Assembly (NCBI GenBank): GCA_028641055.1
Contig: CM054057.1
Span: 399,140,541-399,204,540, forward strand
Source: Alopecurus myosuroides
Taxonomy: Eukaryota > Streptophyta > Magnoliopsida > Poales > Poaceae
DNA: 64,000 nucleotides
Direction of reading: 5' to 3'
Shown: positions 34,041 to 45,635 of the stretch, one piece after another
Numbering within the stretch: the first letter of the stretch is position 1
Layout: each line of letters starts with the position of its first letter
Position numbers and translations under genes: made by a program
Notes under the pieces: model-generated
What the model was told of the DNA's origin: nothing
What the model saw: the letters and a program-made list of their open reading frames with translations, nothing else
Database searches by the model: none

Positions 34041-34055
34041 AGCTTCGGGGACTGC
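34041..34055 (+). other. Element B polypurine tract region
   Basis: AGCTTCGGGGACTGC directly precedes the 3' LTR TG. It is only moderately purine-rich. CGGGGACTGC is the 10-mer repeated inside pol and at 27596-27605. Confidence 0.6.
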
Positions 34056-34937
34056 TGTCGGGGGGTTACCCCCGAGTAGGGTAAAGGCAAGTGCTAATGG
34101 CAAGATCAGAAGGGGTGTTTGGCGAGTAGCGGCTACCTGGTACTCGCTACCCGGTCGACTGCTACCCGGTCTTACACCTAGACGTTCAGAGAATGAGCCA
34201 AGAGAGTTATGCTCCTCTGAATAGAAGAGCTGGTCCGAGTAGAAATGGCGGGAACCTACTCGGGCCAGAAGTCAAAGGAGCCGTTCTGACACCGAATCCC
34301 GCGTATCCCGGGTCCGTACTTGGCACTGTTCACAACACTGTTCATCTGGGGACGGCGTGCCTGACAGCGACAGTGTGTCAGCAGGGCCTCGCAGGATAGG
34401 GGGGACCTACTCTGTGTTCGCCACAGTGATAACAGACTGAACACTTGGTTTTGCCCAACGACTTTCCGCACCGGGACAAATCTAGAAGCCAAAGCTGTCA
34501 GCGGGAACTCGGAAGAAGGACGGTGTGTACACAATGTCGACATCTGTTTGTATTTGGCTGTATCCGGCTGGGCACCGAGTATATAAGGTGTCCCGCCGCC
34601 TCCTGCGCGAGGGATCCTGCGGATGCTGACCTAGAGCGATCACTAGGTAGAGATTCTTGACCTAGTTCATCCCAGAGAGAAAAGAGCGGCTACTCGGTAG
34701 CAAGAACTGTTGTGCTGTGGCTACTCGGTGAGACATCAGAATACAGAAAGAAAGGCAGGAGTAGGGGTTTTACCTCCTCACGAGGGCCCTGAACCTGGGT
34801 AGATCGTGTTGTTTGCAGTGCTAGTTTCATCTTTCACGCGTCTACTCGTCGCGTGATCCCTCCCCGAGCGCCTCCAGCGTCCTTCGTCCCCACATCTTTA
34901 GCCATCCTATGGCATCTGCCGTGACACCACCACGACA
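34056..34937 (+). repeat. Element B 3' LTR (882 bp)
   Basis: Matches 19711-20594 with about ten differences, mostly single-base indels and transitions. It carries the same TATATAAG (34580-34587) and ends ACGACA before the catat duplication. Confidence 0.95.
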
Positions 34938-34942
34938 CATAT
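34938..34942. repeat. Right target-site duplication of element B (catat)
   Basis: Pairs with 19706-19710 and resumes the Athila-type gag reading. Confidence 0.97.
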
Positions 34943-35874
34943 ATCATGAACCTTTTAAAGACACTAGCATGAAAAATGAATTTTTTATTAATGACTGCAA
35001 TGAACATGCTCAAACTTCTGAAAGTACCATTTCTTATAAGCATGTTAATTTTTGTGGAGCACTTAGATCTTGTGAAAAGAATCAAAATCAAAGAACAATA
35101 TTGTATCGATCACAAGAATGAACAAAGTAGAACGTGGGACAGGGCTCTAAATGATCCTGGTGAAAAAGTTTGTGCCCTCTATCCTTTTATTTGTGAGCTT
35201 TGCTATAAAGTGGGTCATTTCAATTTTCAATGCTCGGGCTATGATAATAGCCTTTCAAATCCAATGAGCACTGCAAGTTTGTATTGTGATGAAATGATCA
35301 CTCCTAATCAGCATGATGAACTTACATTATTTTTGGGGTGTGAAGAGTTATCAAGAAAAACTTCTTTGGTAGATATGAGTGCTTTTGATACGAATATCGT
35401 CCTGCATGGTTGTCATATTTATTGTGTTAATAATTTCCATGCAAATACTTACATACAAAATATTATAAAAGACGAGACTTTACCAAAATATGACAGGACT
35501 AATGTGTGTTTTGTTCTTATTAATGAAAAGGAGGAATCCTCCAAAGTTTTTTCTATTGTTTCTGACAATAAACTATGTTATGTGGAGACGCTTCCGGTCA
35601 AGCCTCTCCCTCCCAAAGAGGGGAAGAAGAAGAGGATTAAAAGGATAGAGGTAACGGTATCTTCCCCTAAGGATGTTGCTCCTATTATTATTGTTGCTAA
35701 TGAGTCTGAACTCGGTGATGAACCTATGCCTGTTACTTATGATAGTGATCACGATTGGGAGAAACACACTAGTTTTGATATTGAAAATCCCTTTGGTACC
35801 AGTTTTGAAAATGACGATGATAATAATTGTTGTACTATTAGTACTATCCATGTTCCTTCCAATGATGTTATAGA
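34943..35874 (+). pseudogene. Athila-type gag, C-terminal part with CCHC knuckle
   Basis: Continuation of 18521-19710. The reading stops at about 35121 in the first frame and resumes in the 34976-35902 frame. It contains one CX2CX4HX4C knuckle (CELCYKVGHFNFQC), a conserved-looking ITPNQHDELTLFLGCEELSRK segment and an acidic tail. It is cut at 35874 by a Copia LTR; the last residues of the open frame come from that LTR. Similar gag-like proteins are common in Triticeae Athila families (from memory). Non-functional through frameshift and interruption. Confidence 0.75.
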
Positions 35875-37527
35875 TGAAGGGAATATGCCCGAGAGGCAAT
35901 AATAAAGTGGTTATTATCTTATTCCTTATTTATGATAAATGTTTATTTCTCATGCTAGAATTGTATTAACCGGAAACGTTGATACATGTGTGTTTAATAA
36001 ACAAACAATGGTTCCTAGTAAAGTCTCTCTTTTAACTAGCTCGTTGATTAATAGATGATCAAGGTTTCCTGATCATGAACATTGGATGTTGTTAATAACA
36101 AGGTCATCTCATTAGAAGAATGATGTCATGAACACATACCCAATATAGAAATAACAATACGATCAAGTCATTTAGTTTATATTGTTATATCTTGCGTACG
36201 AAGTAACTTATTCCTTCGACCATGAGATCATGTCAATCACTTATACCGGAAGGGTGCTTTGATGTCATCAAATTTCACACCGTAACAGGGTGACTCTAAA
36301 GGTACCGTTAGGTATTCGGAAAGTATTAGTTGAGGTTCATGGATCAAGAGTGGGATTTGTCCATCCAAAATGACGGAGAGATATACTCTGGGCCCTCTCG
36401 GTGATATCATATCGACACCGCTTGCAAGCACGTGATATGATCACAAGGATGTCATATCATGGGAACAAGAAAAGAGTACTTGTCGGTAACGAGATTGAAA
36501 AAAGGCATGGTTGATACCAATGATCGAATCTCGGACAAGTAAAATATCGCGAGACAAAGGGAAATAGTCACGACGTTGATGGTTCACACGATCACGAGAG
36601 TCACTGTTGAATATATAGGAGTCATCACGGATCTCCAGATCCCGCTGTTGATTATTGATCAGAGAGGAGTCCCGATCATGTCTATCTTATTCACAAACCG
36701 TAGGGTGACACACTTAAGGTTCTATGACGCGTTTGAGAGGATACGGAATATCGAAGAATATTTTGAGCAGCACCAAAATTGTTTCGGGGAAAATTGAAAT
36801 AGTTCAAGGGGTTTTTCGTCGAATGGTTGTTAATAGAATTAACAAATGATTTGAGGTGCTATATGCAAAAGTTTGTTAATATAATTAACATATGCTGAAA
36901 TAAATAAATAAAAATGTTTTATTTATTTATTAAAGAAAAACTCGTGGATTTTCTAAGTGGAGTTTTAAGGAAAAATGAGTGGGTGTGAGTGGAGTGCCCA
37001 CTCACATGATGAAGGAAGAGGTGGGGGCACACCATGGGGCTGGCCGCACCCCCTTGGGCCACCTCCCCCCACTCCTAAAAATAGAGGGCATGAGCTCCCT
37101 CTCTTACACACACTTGTCCACCTTATTTCCTCTCCTCCCGCTGCTCCATTCCATGGTCTCCGGCTTGGCGAAGCCCTGACCGTGGGATTCTTCACCACCA
37201 CCACGCCGTCGTGCTGCTGGAGTTCCGAGGGATCCTCTACTTCCGCGCCCCGCTGGATCGAGAGAACGGAGGTCGTCATCAACCGTACGTGTGACCGATC
37301 ACGGAGGCACCGCCGGATTGCGGTGCACATCTTCTCTCTATCGGGATCGGTGTTAGTACGACTACGCCAACAACGAGATTTGATCTCGTAACGCTTTGTG
37401 TCTTCGAGGGTATGTGTTATCCTTAACCCTCTCTTTGCCCGTTGCACTTCGTCTCCTAGATTAGATCTTGGCCTTTCGGGTGTCTCTGGCGTAGGGAATT
37501 TTTGTTTTCTATGCAACGACCCCAACA
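35875..37527 (+). repeat. BARE/Angela-like Copia 5' LTR (1653 bp)
   Basis: Opens TGAAGGGAATATGCCC and ends CCCCAACA, followed by a PBS. It belongs to the same subfamily as 15893-17538 but is clearly diverged, so the two are not the LTR pair of one recent element. It inserted into the Athila-type gag. Its 3' LTR must lie right of the window, beyond element C. CTCCTAAAAATAG at about 37071-37083 is a weak TATA candidate. Confidence 0.87.
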
Positions 37528-38228
37528 GTGGTATCGGAGCCGGATCTATCCGTAGATGTTTTGTACGAGTAGAACGCATAGGTGTATGTGGGCGTTGATG
37601 ATCATGTTATTGCCTCCTTGAGTATTTTATGATCTTAGTGGCATAGTAGGATGAAGCTGCCCCAGACTAAGTTTACGTGTACCATGTACGAGAGAATTGT
37701 CTCACTTGTGGCTAAGGGAGTGTCCGTTTCTTCTACTATAGTTAAGATCTAATCTACGAAGGGTTGTTAAAAATGTGTTTATCAATGTTGTGGTTGATGT
37801 TCGTAGGTATGAACGGTTCTATCCTCGAAAGCGCTAAGCCACGTAAAATATGCAAAAATAAATTAGAGGCGTCTAACTAGTTTTTGCTGGGCATGTGATG
37901 TGATATGATCAATATTACAAATTTGATTATGAGATGATCTCTTTTGTAAATTATTGATATACCGGAAGGTATCCATATGGTTGACTTATTATTGATGGAC
38001 AATCAAGATGGAGGTGTCATGGAACTTGGTACCACGCCGGTGGAAGATCATTCCGTAATGCACAAGATGGACATCAAGTGCAAGAAGGACCATATCATAT
38101 CACATTATCCATACATGTGATGTTAATCCTTTTATGCATCTTAGTTTCCTTAGATAGCGACGGTAGCATTATAAGATGATCCCTCTCACTTAATATAAAG
38201 ATAATAATGTGTTCTTCCTTAAGTATGC
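37528..38228 (+). other. Copia PBS and untranslated leader, interrupted by element C
   Basis: TGGTATCGGAGCC at 37529-37541 fits the initiator tRNA-Met PBS with one difference. The following 690 bp has no ORF of note and matches the position of the long BARE/Angela leader. Element C inserted at 38228, duplicating tatgc (38224-38228). The gag and pol of this Copia element are not in the window. Confidence 0.75.
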
Positions 38229-38617
38229 TGTCACACCCCAGATTTGGGACACTTGTAACACATGAGGGAGACCATTTTGTGAGCCAACAAAAAAAATTTT
38301 AATGCCCTTGTGTAATCCAACATTATGTATTGAACCACGATTATCTATGCAATGCAAGCAAATTTGATTCAAAAATCATTCACTTTGTTTCTGAGATTTT
38401 CTGGATATTTCTGGATTGTTTTCCACCTGGTGTTTCAAAAGTTGTTCATCAAAATTATTGTGACAATGTTGTAATCAACTTATAATTAATATTTTGGATT
38501 GATTAGAATCAATAAAACAATTTGAAAAAAGTTTAAACCAAGGTTTTCCTTAGGATTTTCTATTAAAAACCATTTCTGAAAAATAAGCCAATTAGGTGTT
38601 TTCACCCTTGTTATCTA

Positions 38618-41133
38618 CTAGTTGATTTGCACGTGCAACACACGTCTTCACAATCAAGGGGGAGAATTAATAGATGAGATTGTAAAAGAATCCATGTGGA
38701 TTTATTTCTTTTTGGTACACGTCTCACTAAACATAAACCATGAAAATTTTATAATAAAATCAGACACGAAAAATTGTATATCATTTTCCAACGCACAATT
38801 TCACCAAAATTCTAAAATTCCACAATTACAACAGCGACCAAGCATTACTTATTTGACTCAGCGGTGAATCTCTTCCATTATCTTGTCGTCGATCCATGTA
38901 CGACGTCCCTTTGTAGTGGTGTTGATTGTAACAGCCCGAGATTTGACCCAGTTAGAATAATTTCTTGTTGTTTTTATTTTGTGCGTAATCATGACATCAT
39001 ACATCACAATATCAAAAGGTGATGTTTATAAAATCTTTTTCCTTTGACGTTTTCACTAAAAACAAATAAAATCATATTTGCTAACTATTTTAAAAATATG
39101 CTTGGTCTCATATTCAAGGAACTGGAAGCCTTCACCAAAATTTTCTAAAAATGTGTTGAGCCTTTTATTATGTCCCAAACCCCTTTTCTATTCTAAAAAA
39201 ACATTGCCAAGCCAGGCGAACACGGCCTAGCTGCATCCCACAACCGAAGCCACCTAATGCAACACCGACACTGCGGTGGTTGACCATCGTAGCCCCGTAC
39301 AGAGCTAAGAGCCGTCCGAGACGCTGACGCCCGTTGTGCTCTATGTCTCTTGTCGATTTGTCTTATTGAGTACATCGACGGCAAGCGATGGTGTATATGT
39401 GTGTCTGATGGAGGAAATTTGCCGGGACAAAACATCGGCAAGCGATGGCGCTCTCCGGCGGGCTGTGACTGTCTTCCAGACCGCGGCATAGATAGTACCC
39501 ATAGATAGTGCCCACCCCGATTCTTTGTCCTCTCGCGTCTGGCACGCGACCATCCTTTTCTCTCCTCTCGTGGCATCACCTTCGCTGCCGGCGCCGCCCC
39601 GGACCGACTCCTTGCGTCCAGGTCCTCCCGCCGCTGTCTCTATTGATTCCTAGCCAGGACCACTCGGAATCCGTCCAAGAACGACCACACGTGTCTCCGA
39701 CCACATGGAGAGGCCGCCGGCTGATCTCCATCGCCACGCCGTAGAGGGTGAAAGCCTGAAAGGCACGTGCAACACAAGTCTATGCAACCGATCAAAAATA
39801 GTTTGAGTCTGGTGTAAATCAAATAAAGATTCAGAAGAATGCAATGGGAAGTTCACAAGACAACAATCAACATCTACTTTTGCATAAGACACCATAGTTA
39901 TTAGGGTAATTAGTTGCAAAGAACAAAAGTATTACCATTAACACTTTTTACCTCAATTAAGCATGCCATGCCTATCCGAGAGATGCGGCCGCGCTCGCAT
40001 GCTTCTTACTCGGGAAATTTCAGAGCTTGTCTCGCTTCTGTTCTCGTGCCCGATAGCTGAGATGATGTGAGTTTTAATCGAGACTAGTGTTGTGCCTGTG
40101 TCCTGACTCCAGACTCCTAAGAGGATCCGTCCTGCGTAGAAAAGGATGCCGTTGGCAAAGCCGCTCAAGAGGTATGTCAGTTTTTCAGTCTTTTCTGTGT
40201 TTTGCTTCTATACCATGCTTAGCTGAATCAACATAAAGCTTGTATGCCATGATCATAATCAATCATTTGCAAGCCGTATCTCGCCAGCTTAGAGTGTCGA
40301 TCAACGTGCAACGTGGGTACTCTGATGATCAAGCACGCCCGTACCCGCAAGCCGGCGTGCGACCTGCTGTCCCCGAACATGGCGCCGTGGTGGTTGCGCC
40401 GCTCCATGGCCTCAACGCGGCTGGCACGTACCTGTTCCTACACGAGCAGAATCTGCATGCACCGCATCGCCTGCCCCGTCTACGGCCTCACGTCCAGCCC
40501 CTGGTCCCCACACCCCGCACCACCCCCTCCAAAGGGATCAACCCCTAAGACCGGTAGCGTTGTGCACACGGAACACGGCCTTGATCTCCTCGGCCGGCGG
40601 TGCCTCGCCACCGTGCGTCCTGGTATGCTGCTGCTGCGGTGGCTGCCGCCACTTGGTGGACTTCTCGGCGGCCCTGCCCTGCTGTAGCCTCTACGCGGCG
40701 GCATCCCGTTCCTGGGGCCGGCGTACGGGGTTCACAACGCAGTTGACCACGTGTTCGGTCCGTCTTGGCTCTGCCGCCGTGCACGCCTCTTTCGTGTCCT
40801 CGTCCGGGAACCTTCGTCGATCAAGAGAAACTCGATTTCAGTTCGAAGCTTTGAACCAATATGACGCAGGGCAATCGATAGCATTGATCGGAAGAGAGAA
40901 ACCTTGCTCCTTCCTTTTTGTAGTAACATGATCGTGTTTCTGTTTCCCTGTTAGATTAGGTTGCCGCTTCCTTTTCTAGTACGTAAGGTGGCCTGGTCTG
41001 GTTTCCATTGATAAGGGGACAACCACGTTGAGTTGAACTCATCATTAGAGCAATTTGAACCCTTTGATCATTGATATTAAACGGCTAAGATCGATTGTAT
41101 CTACGAAGTTTGCTCTTTTATAAGTAGTTTAGA
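38618..41133 (-). mobile_element. Helitron (2516 bp), minus strand, inserted between A and T
   Basis: Read on the minus strand it begins TCTAAACTACTTATAAAAGAGC at 41133 (Helitron-type TC start) and ends AATCAACTAG at 38618, with the 12-bp palindrome TTGCACGTGCAA at 38627-38638 just before the CTAG end. It sits exactly between A38617 and T41134 with no duplication. The partner LTR has the uninterrupted site TTATCTATATGC at about 61176-61187, with the A/T junction at 61181/61182. It has no Rep/helicase gene, so it is non-autonomous. The interior is a mosaic: a TGTAACAGCCC LTR-like head near 38929, and GC-rich blocks at 39220-39760 and 40290-40860. Confidence 0.9.
40290..40860 (+). other. GC-rich, gene-like segment carried in the Helitron
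   Basis: Sharply higher GC than its surroundings, with overlapping ORFs 40313-40687 (124 aa) and 40560-40931 (123 aa; cysteine-rich start CVLVCCCCGGCRHLVDF). I recognise no family in either frame or on the minus strand. Capture of host exon fragments is common in grass Helitrons, so this and the block at 39220-39760 are candidates for captured fragments. The coding strand is uncertain. Confidence 0.4.
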
Positions 41134-44100
41134 TATGCTAGAGATTCACATTTTTTTGTTTTCTTGGCATGGATGTGATCTCTATTATATGGGATACAAA
41201 TTGGTTAACTTAGTTTGAAAAATTGAATCACATAAACAATCAATTGCTTGGTGTTTTTGTGTTAAGATAATAAGACAGAATTAGTGATTTTTGGAAAACA
41301 GAGAAAAACCCAAACTAGCCATTTCTCCACCTTGTTTTCATGGTGCATTTGAATGTTAAATTTGTTTATTTTTTCTGTTTATGAAAGTACTAAAGTTTCT
41401 TAACAGAATCATACTTGGAAAACAAAATTTGAATAAGGTTTGGTCCATGAAAACAACTGAAACATTTGGCTAATCCACACTGCACCCCAACACTTAGAAA
41501 AATTCTGAAACTGAAACTGTAACTGAATTTTTTTCAGAAACAGTGAGTTTGCTCGATTTTCAAATGATCATATCTTTTGATTGGTTCAACCAAATGCTGC
41601 AAGGTTTTGAGCTTCAAGAAGCCTAGTCAGCACCCTATCCTTTCCATCCCTTAGCTACCAAGTTGTTTGACCAGAGAGGGAGAGAGAGAGAGAGCAGGGA
41701 ATAGAGAGGGAAACAGGGAGGGGGAGGGATGGGCACGCCTGACAGCCTCATCCCTGCCACGTGCCATAGTGGCACTCGCGATTTTCTTTCGCTTCTCCTC
41801 GCCCAAGTGGCCTTTGACCAGCCTTGTCACGCCCCTTGACGCACCCAAGAGCCGTAGGGCACGGCATGGGCATGCCAGAGCGCGCACGGGCGCGTCCCGC
41901 TGACGCCCGTGGCCACCCGGGCGTGCACCACTGCCGCCATCCCCTGTAAAGCCATGCCCAAGGCCCCCGCCTTTGCGCACACGCTCACTCTCACTCCCTC
42001 ACTCGCCGTAGCCACCACAATGAGCTCGAGCAGCCCTAACTAGCCAGAGAACGCCGGAGAACTACCGCAGCCACCGCAGGTACTATAGGTGCAATACCCT
42101 CGCCTCAGTCCACCCCAGCTCTCTCGGTAACTTTAGATCGAACCCCCACCCTCCGTGGAGCTATCCTAACACTCACCGTGGTTCCTCGTTTGCAGGGACG
42201 CCGGAGAGCACGTCGGAGCCGCCACGAGACGTCTGCACGGCGCTGTTGATTGGAGCTACCCCGAGCCCTGATCTTTGCGCCCCTGCACAGCCACGAGCAT
42301 CTGCGACCTCATCGACCACTCGCCATCGTTCTACGAGCCCCCTAGGTGAGCTATTTCAACCAAGTTCGCCGCCGGCCGCTCGCGTCCTCGTCGGAGAGAA
42401 AAAATAAACGAGAGAGAGAGAAGGGATGACCGTGCGCCGTAGATCTAAAGATCTACGGTCACGTTTGAATCGCAAACCGGTACGCGCCTTCACGCGCGTC
42501 ACGGAAGCGAGGCGGGCCTCTGAGCGCAGATGGGCCGCGCGCCCGTGTGCTGCTCAGCCCGCTGCCTTTTTATTTTCCTTTTTCTAAATAAGCTGAATCT
42601 GCTGTTTTACTTTAATCGTGTAAGAAAATGTTAAACAAAAAAAATAAAATGAACCAAAATTACCTAAATTGTATGAACAAATTCTTGAACGGATGCAACT
42701 TGCAGAACTGGATTTGAATGTTTTGAGAACGAGTGAAAAATGTTGAACTGAGCACTGTCTGTTAAGGAAAAAATGGAATAACTTTTTATTGAAATGGTTA
42801 AAACGTGCAAACTAAAATTCCTGGAGTAGCCCTTGACTAGATCTACCAGTAGAAATTGACGTCACCTCATGGTGAGCTACCATTTAGAAATGGAATCCAC
42901 TTTGGTAAAAGTCCAGTAGCCTGTTCTGTGATTTTTAAGTTTTTTTTACAACACTTTTTGATGTGAATCCAACTGGATCTGTTAGATATTGGATATATCT
43001 ATGTTATCCAAGCTTTGTGTGATTTTTAGAGCTCTAGAATTAATTTGGCAACAGATCTAAGAAATTGTACTTTTCTGTTAGAAATAAAAGGAGTAGTTTT
43101 GTTTTGTGAATAATTGCTTGCTAGTGTCATTCTATTTTCTAGCATGTTTAAATGATGTGTTGAGTGTTATCATGTTGTTTTATCACATAGATGCCATGTT
43201 AGAAAGTTTATGCATGTTTAGGATTTGTTTGAAAACTAGTATGAGCATAGGAGTGATCTCTAGTTTATTTCTATTTAATTTTGTAAATGGAAATGCTTAG
43301 CTATGTTTTGTCCAAGTTATTATGAGTGTTTTCACATGAATCTAGTACCATTTTTGGTACTGGTTTACTTGCTTTCATATCTGTAAGGTCACATTTGTTT
43401 CTTTAAGAATGCATGTGTAGGTTTAATATTTATTACTAGTAGTATTGTTTTCACTAGAATAGCTAGTATTAGGAGATTATTTTGTTTCCACAAGTTGGAC
43501 CAGAGGCATAATACCTCTCAAATGACATGGAAAACTTAGTGGAACACCCACTAGTTCCATCTCATTTGGTTGAGAAATAATTTATTTCAACCATAGTAGT
43601 TGTAGTAATAATAGTAAATATTATTATTTTTGATGCATGCTTGTGTGAAATTGTTTTATGAACTTGTGTGTTATTTTTGGTGTGTTCATTGCTTGCTGTA
43701 TGTTATAGTTGAGTGTAATTGCTTGCTTAGTAAGGTTCTGATTGAGTGTCATTACTTTTATTTTTACGACGATAGAAACCGACGAAGAGATAGTTGGAGC
43801 AGGAGGTTATTACTACCACTCCTGTTGTGACCACGAGCAAGACCCTCGTTTCCTTCAAGGCAAGCCATCCTTAAAACTTGCTGTTATTCCTACTTATCAA
43901 TATCTATCATGCAACATCTACTTCTGAAGTTTTCAAAAACTTGGTTACCAAAAACTATTTCTATTGAGTGGATATTACTATTATTATTATATATTATATT
44001 ATCACTTTGCCATTAGTCAACTTGTTGTTACCAAGCCTTTATCCACCATAAGGTATATAAATACTGCCTTAGATAATAATCTTGAGTCCCTAAGTGGACA

Positions 44101-45240
44101 CTTTTAAAATGTGCTTTTGCAAACAAAATGGTTCCATGAGAAGTCCACGGTGGAAAGGCGGGACCTTGTTCACCGGGGGAGCTAAGGAGCTGTTTTCAAA
44201 TGTTTTACAAAAGTCACATAACCTAGTCTTAGCTGGACAACTAAGAAGTACTGCCACTCTACCCCAACATGGGTATAGGGCCTATCTAGATACTTGAACT
44301 TGTTAGTGTGTGTCCTATCCCAAGATGCTATAGAGAGGATGATCCTCTGAACCGAAGTGTCGCCAGGAGGGAGTAACATGACATACAAAGTGAGGGATTA
44401 AGTTACCTCCAGAAGCGACAATTGGGTCCCCTGTTTGGCGATGTGCGACATGGTGCCAGGGGGAATAAACTCGATTGAAGGGATAGCCATATACTAGCTT
44501 GTGTTAGAGTGGACATTTAGGATCATTCTTCTGATGCTTGCATATCGCTGTGTCGATCCATGGGTGGTTCATGGCAGATGATTGGATCTAGTGGAATGTG
44601 TACACCTCTGCAGAGTAAAACTATTCAGAATAGCCGACCCCTCGGATATGGGCAGTTGAAAGGCCATGTAGCTAGTATTGTGTCAAGTTTTCAAAAATGT
44701 GTTTTTGAACAAAGGACTTGTACCTGAGAGGTACTGATGAAGGATATGGACATGTTGTTCCAAGAAGTTTTGCAAAGAAAACTTTCTTTTATAAAACCTC
44801 TTGTACACGCGATATCTACAAGAGAAAGAAAAACTATTTTATTTTCTTCTGAAGTATCGTCTTCAACGAAGATACATATTAACATGACTGCAACTATGGT
44901 GTCGTCTTAAATGTACATCATGGGTAGAGAGCCCTATTTATAGCCTTCCCATCCACCATATAAGCATGATGCATTTTGTAAGTGTATGAAGGATGACTTG
45001 CTGAGTACATTCAAAAGTACTCACATTGGTTTCGCCCCTGGCTATTTACTTGGCCAGACTTTGAGGAGACGCCTTTGGAGGAAGAATACGAGGAAGGGTA
45101 ATACTCTGACGACTACGCAAACTAGGCCCGGCTCCCGGTCAGCAGCCTGTCGGTGACGGCGTGACATGGGCTATCTACGTGTGTTTGTTTTCCGCTGTGT
45201 TTGTGAGATGTGAGACTTTGCCTGTCCTGCGAGACAGCTA

Positions 45241-45246
45241 AATAAA
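45241..45246 (+). terminator. AATAAA polyadenylation signal in the element C LTR
   Basis: AATAAA at 45241-45246 lies about 160 bp before the LTR end, where an R/U5 polyadenylation signal would be expected. Its use is inferred. Confidence 0.45.
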
Positions 45247-45409
45247 GACTTGGTCATGTGACCATTGGCTTTTAAGACTGTTGTTATTCGTGTAATGGAT
45301 AATGTATCTGTGTACTACTTCGTATGTTGTTCACGACTGAATTTCCTAGGATCGTGAATGTATGCATATGAGGGGTTCTGGACCTTCCGGTTTGGGGCCT
45401 CTACAAAGT

Positions 45410-45422
45410 TGGTATCAGAGCC
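45410..45422 (+). other. Element C primer-binding site (initiator tRNA-Met)
   Basis: TGGTATCAGAGCC four bases after the LTR end, matching the initiator tRNA-Met complement without mismatch. Confidence 0.95.
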
Positions 45423-45635
45423 AAGTTGACCCTAGGAGCCCTTAGTTAGCATGGACGTCAACTAGTATTCTTTATATATATAAATAATAATATACTTAAG
45501 TGACTAAGTTTTAAAAGATTCTTATACCTATCTTCCCTATTTTCTCAAACTCTACTTACATTAAGTTATATCATGTTCGACTCTAAAATTTTGCACACTT
45601 GGGTCTAACTAAATCTCACTTAAAATTTTGTGTAG

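Larger units (their letters stand above)
33363..34055. other. Element B region between antisense gene start and 3' LTR
   Basis: Probable promoter and 5' leader of the antisense gene. Plus-strand ORF 32355-33701 overlaps it but is an open shadow of the antisense exon. A TATA-like element lies at 33529-33536. The right end holds the plus-strand primer region for the sense element. Confidence 0.65.
19711..34937 (+). mobile_element. Element B: 15.2-kb Tat-clade Gypsy retrotransposon with an antisense spliced gene
   Basis: LTRs of 884 and 882 bp flank a 13.5-kb interior with the catat duplication outside. Order: PBS, gag, protease, RT, RNase H, a second RNase H-like domain, integrase, then about 6.5 kb holding an antisense multi-exon gene, then the 3' LTR. 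Dual RNase H, a TGGCGCCCACCGTGGGGC-type PBS and an antisense Transposase_28-like gene are hallmarks of Tat-lineage elements (RIRE2, Retand, Grande relatives). About ten LTR differences seen by eye suggest roughly 1 percent divergence. The sense frame is continuous from 20566 to 27531 except for TAG codons at 21577, 23662 and 24031. No frameshift was noticed in it, but the second RNase H has a likely deletion. Confidence 0.96.
38229..45405 (+). repeat. Element C 5' LTR (about 4661 bp without the Helitron)
   Basis: Made of 38229-38617 and 41134-45405, joined across the Helitron. The part 38229-43940 aligns along its length with the visible 3' LTR (60794-64000). A GA-rich microsatellite lies at about 41675-41700, a GC-rich leader-like block at 41700-42560, and AT-rich sequence follows. 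It ends CTACA before the PBS. Short ORFs (for example 43106-43300) recur in the other LTR and are not genes. Confidence 0.93.

Noticed and set aside
15893..37527. One Copia element with LTRs at 15893 and 35875
   Set aside because: The left LTR follows a polypurine tract (a 3' LTR) and the right one precedes a PBS (a 5' LTR), which is the wrong order for a single element in this direction.
41675..41700. GA-rich run as a regulatory site
   Set aside because: Simple microsatellite present in both C LTRs with different lengths; no further support.
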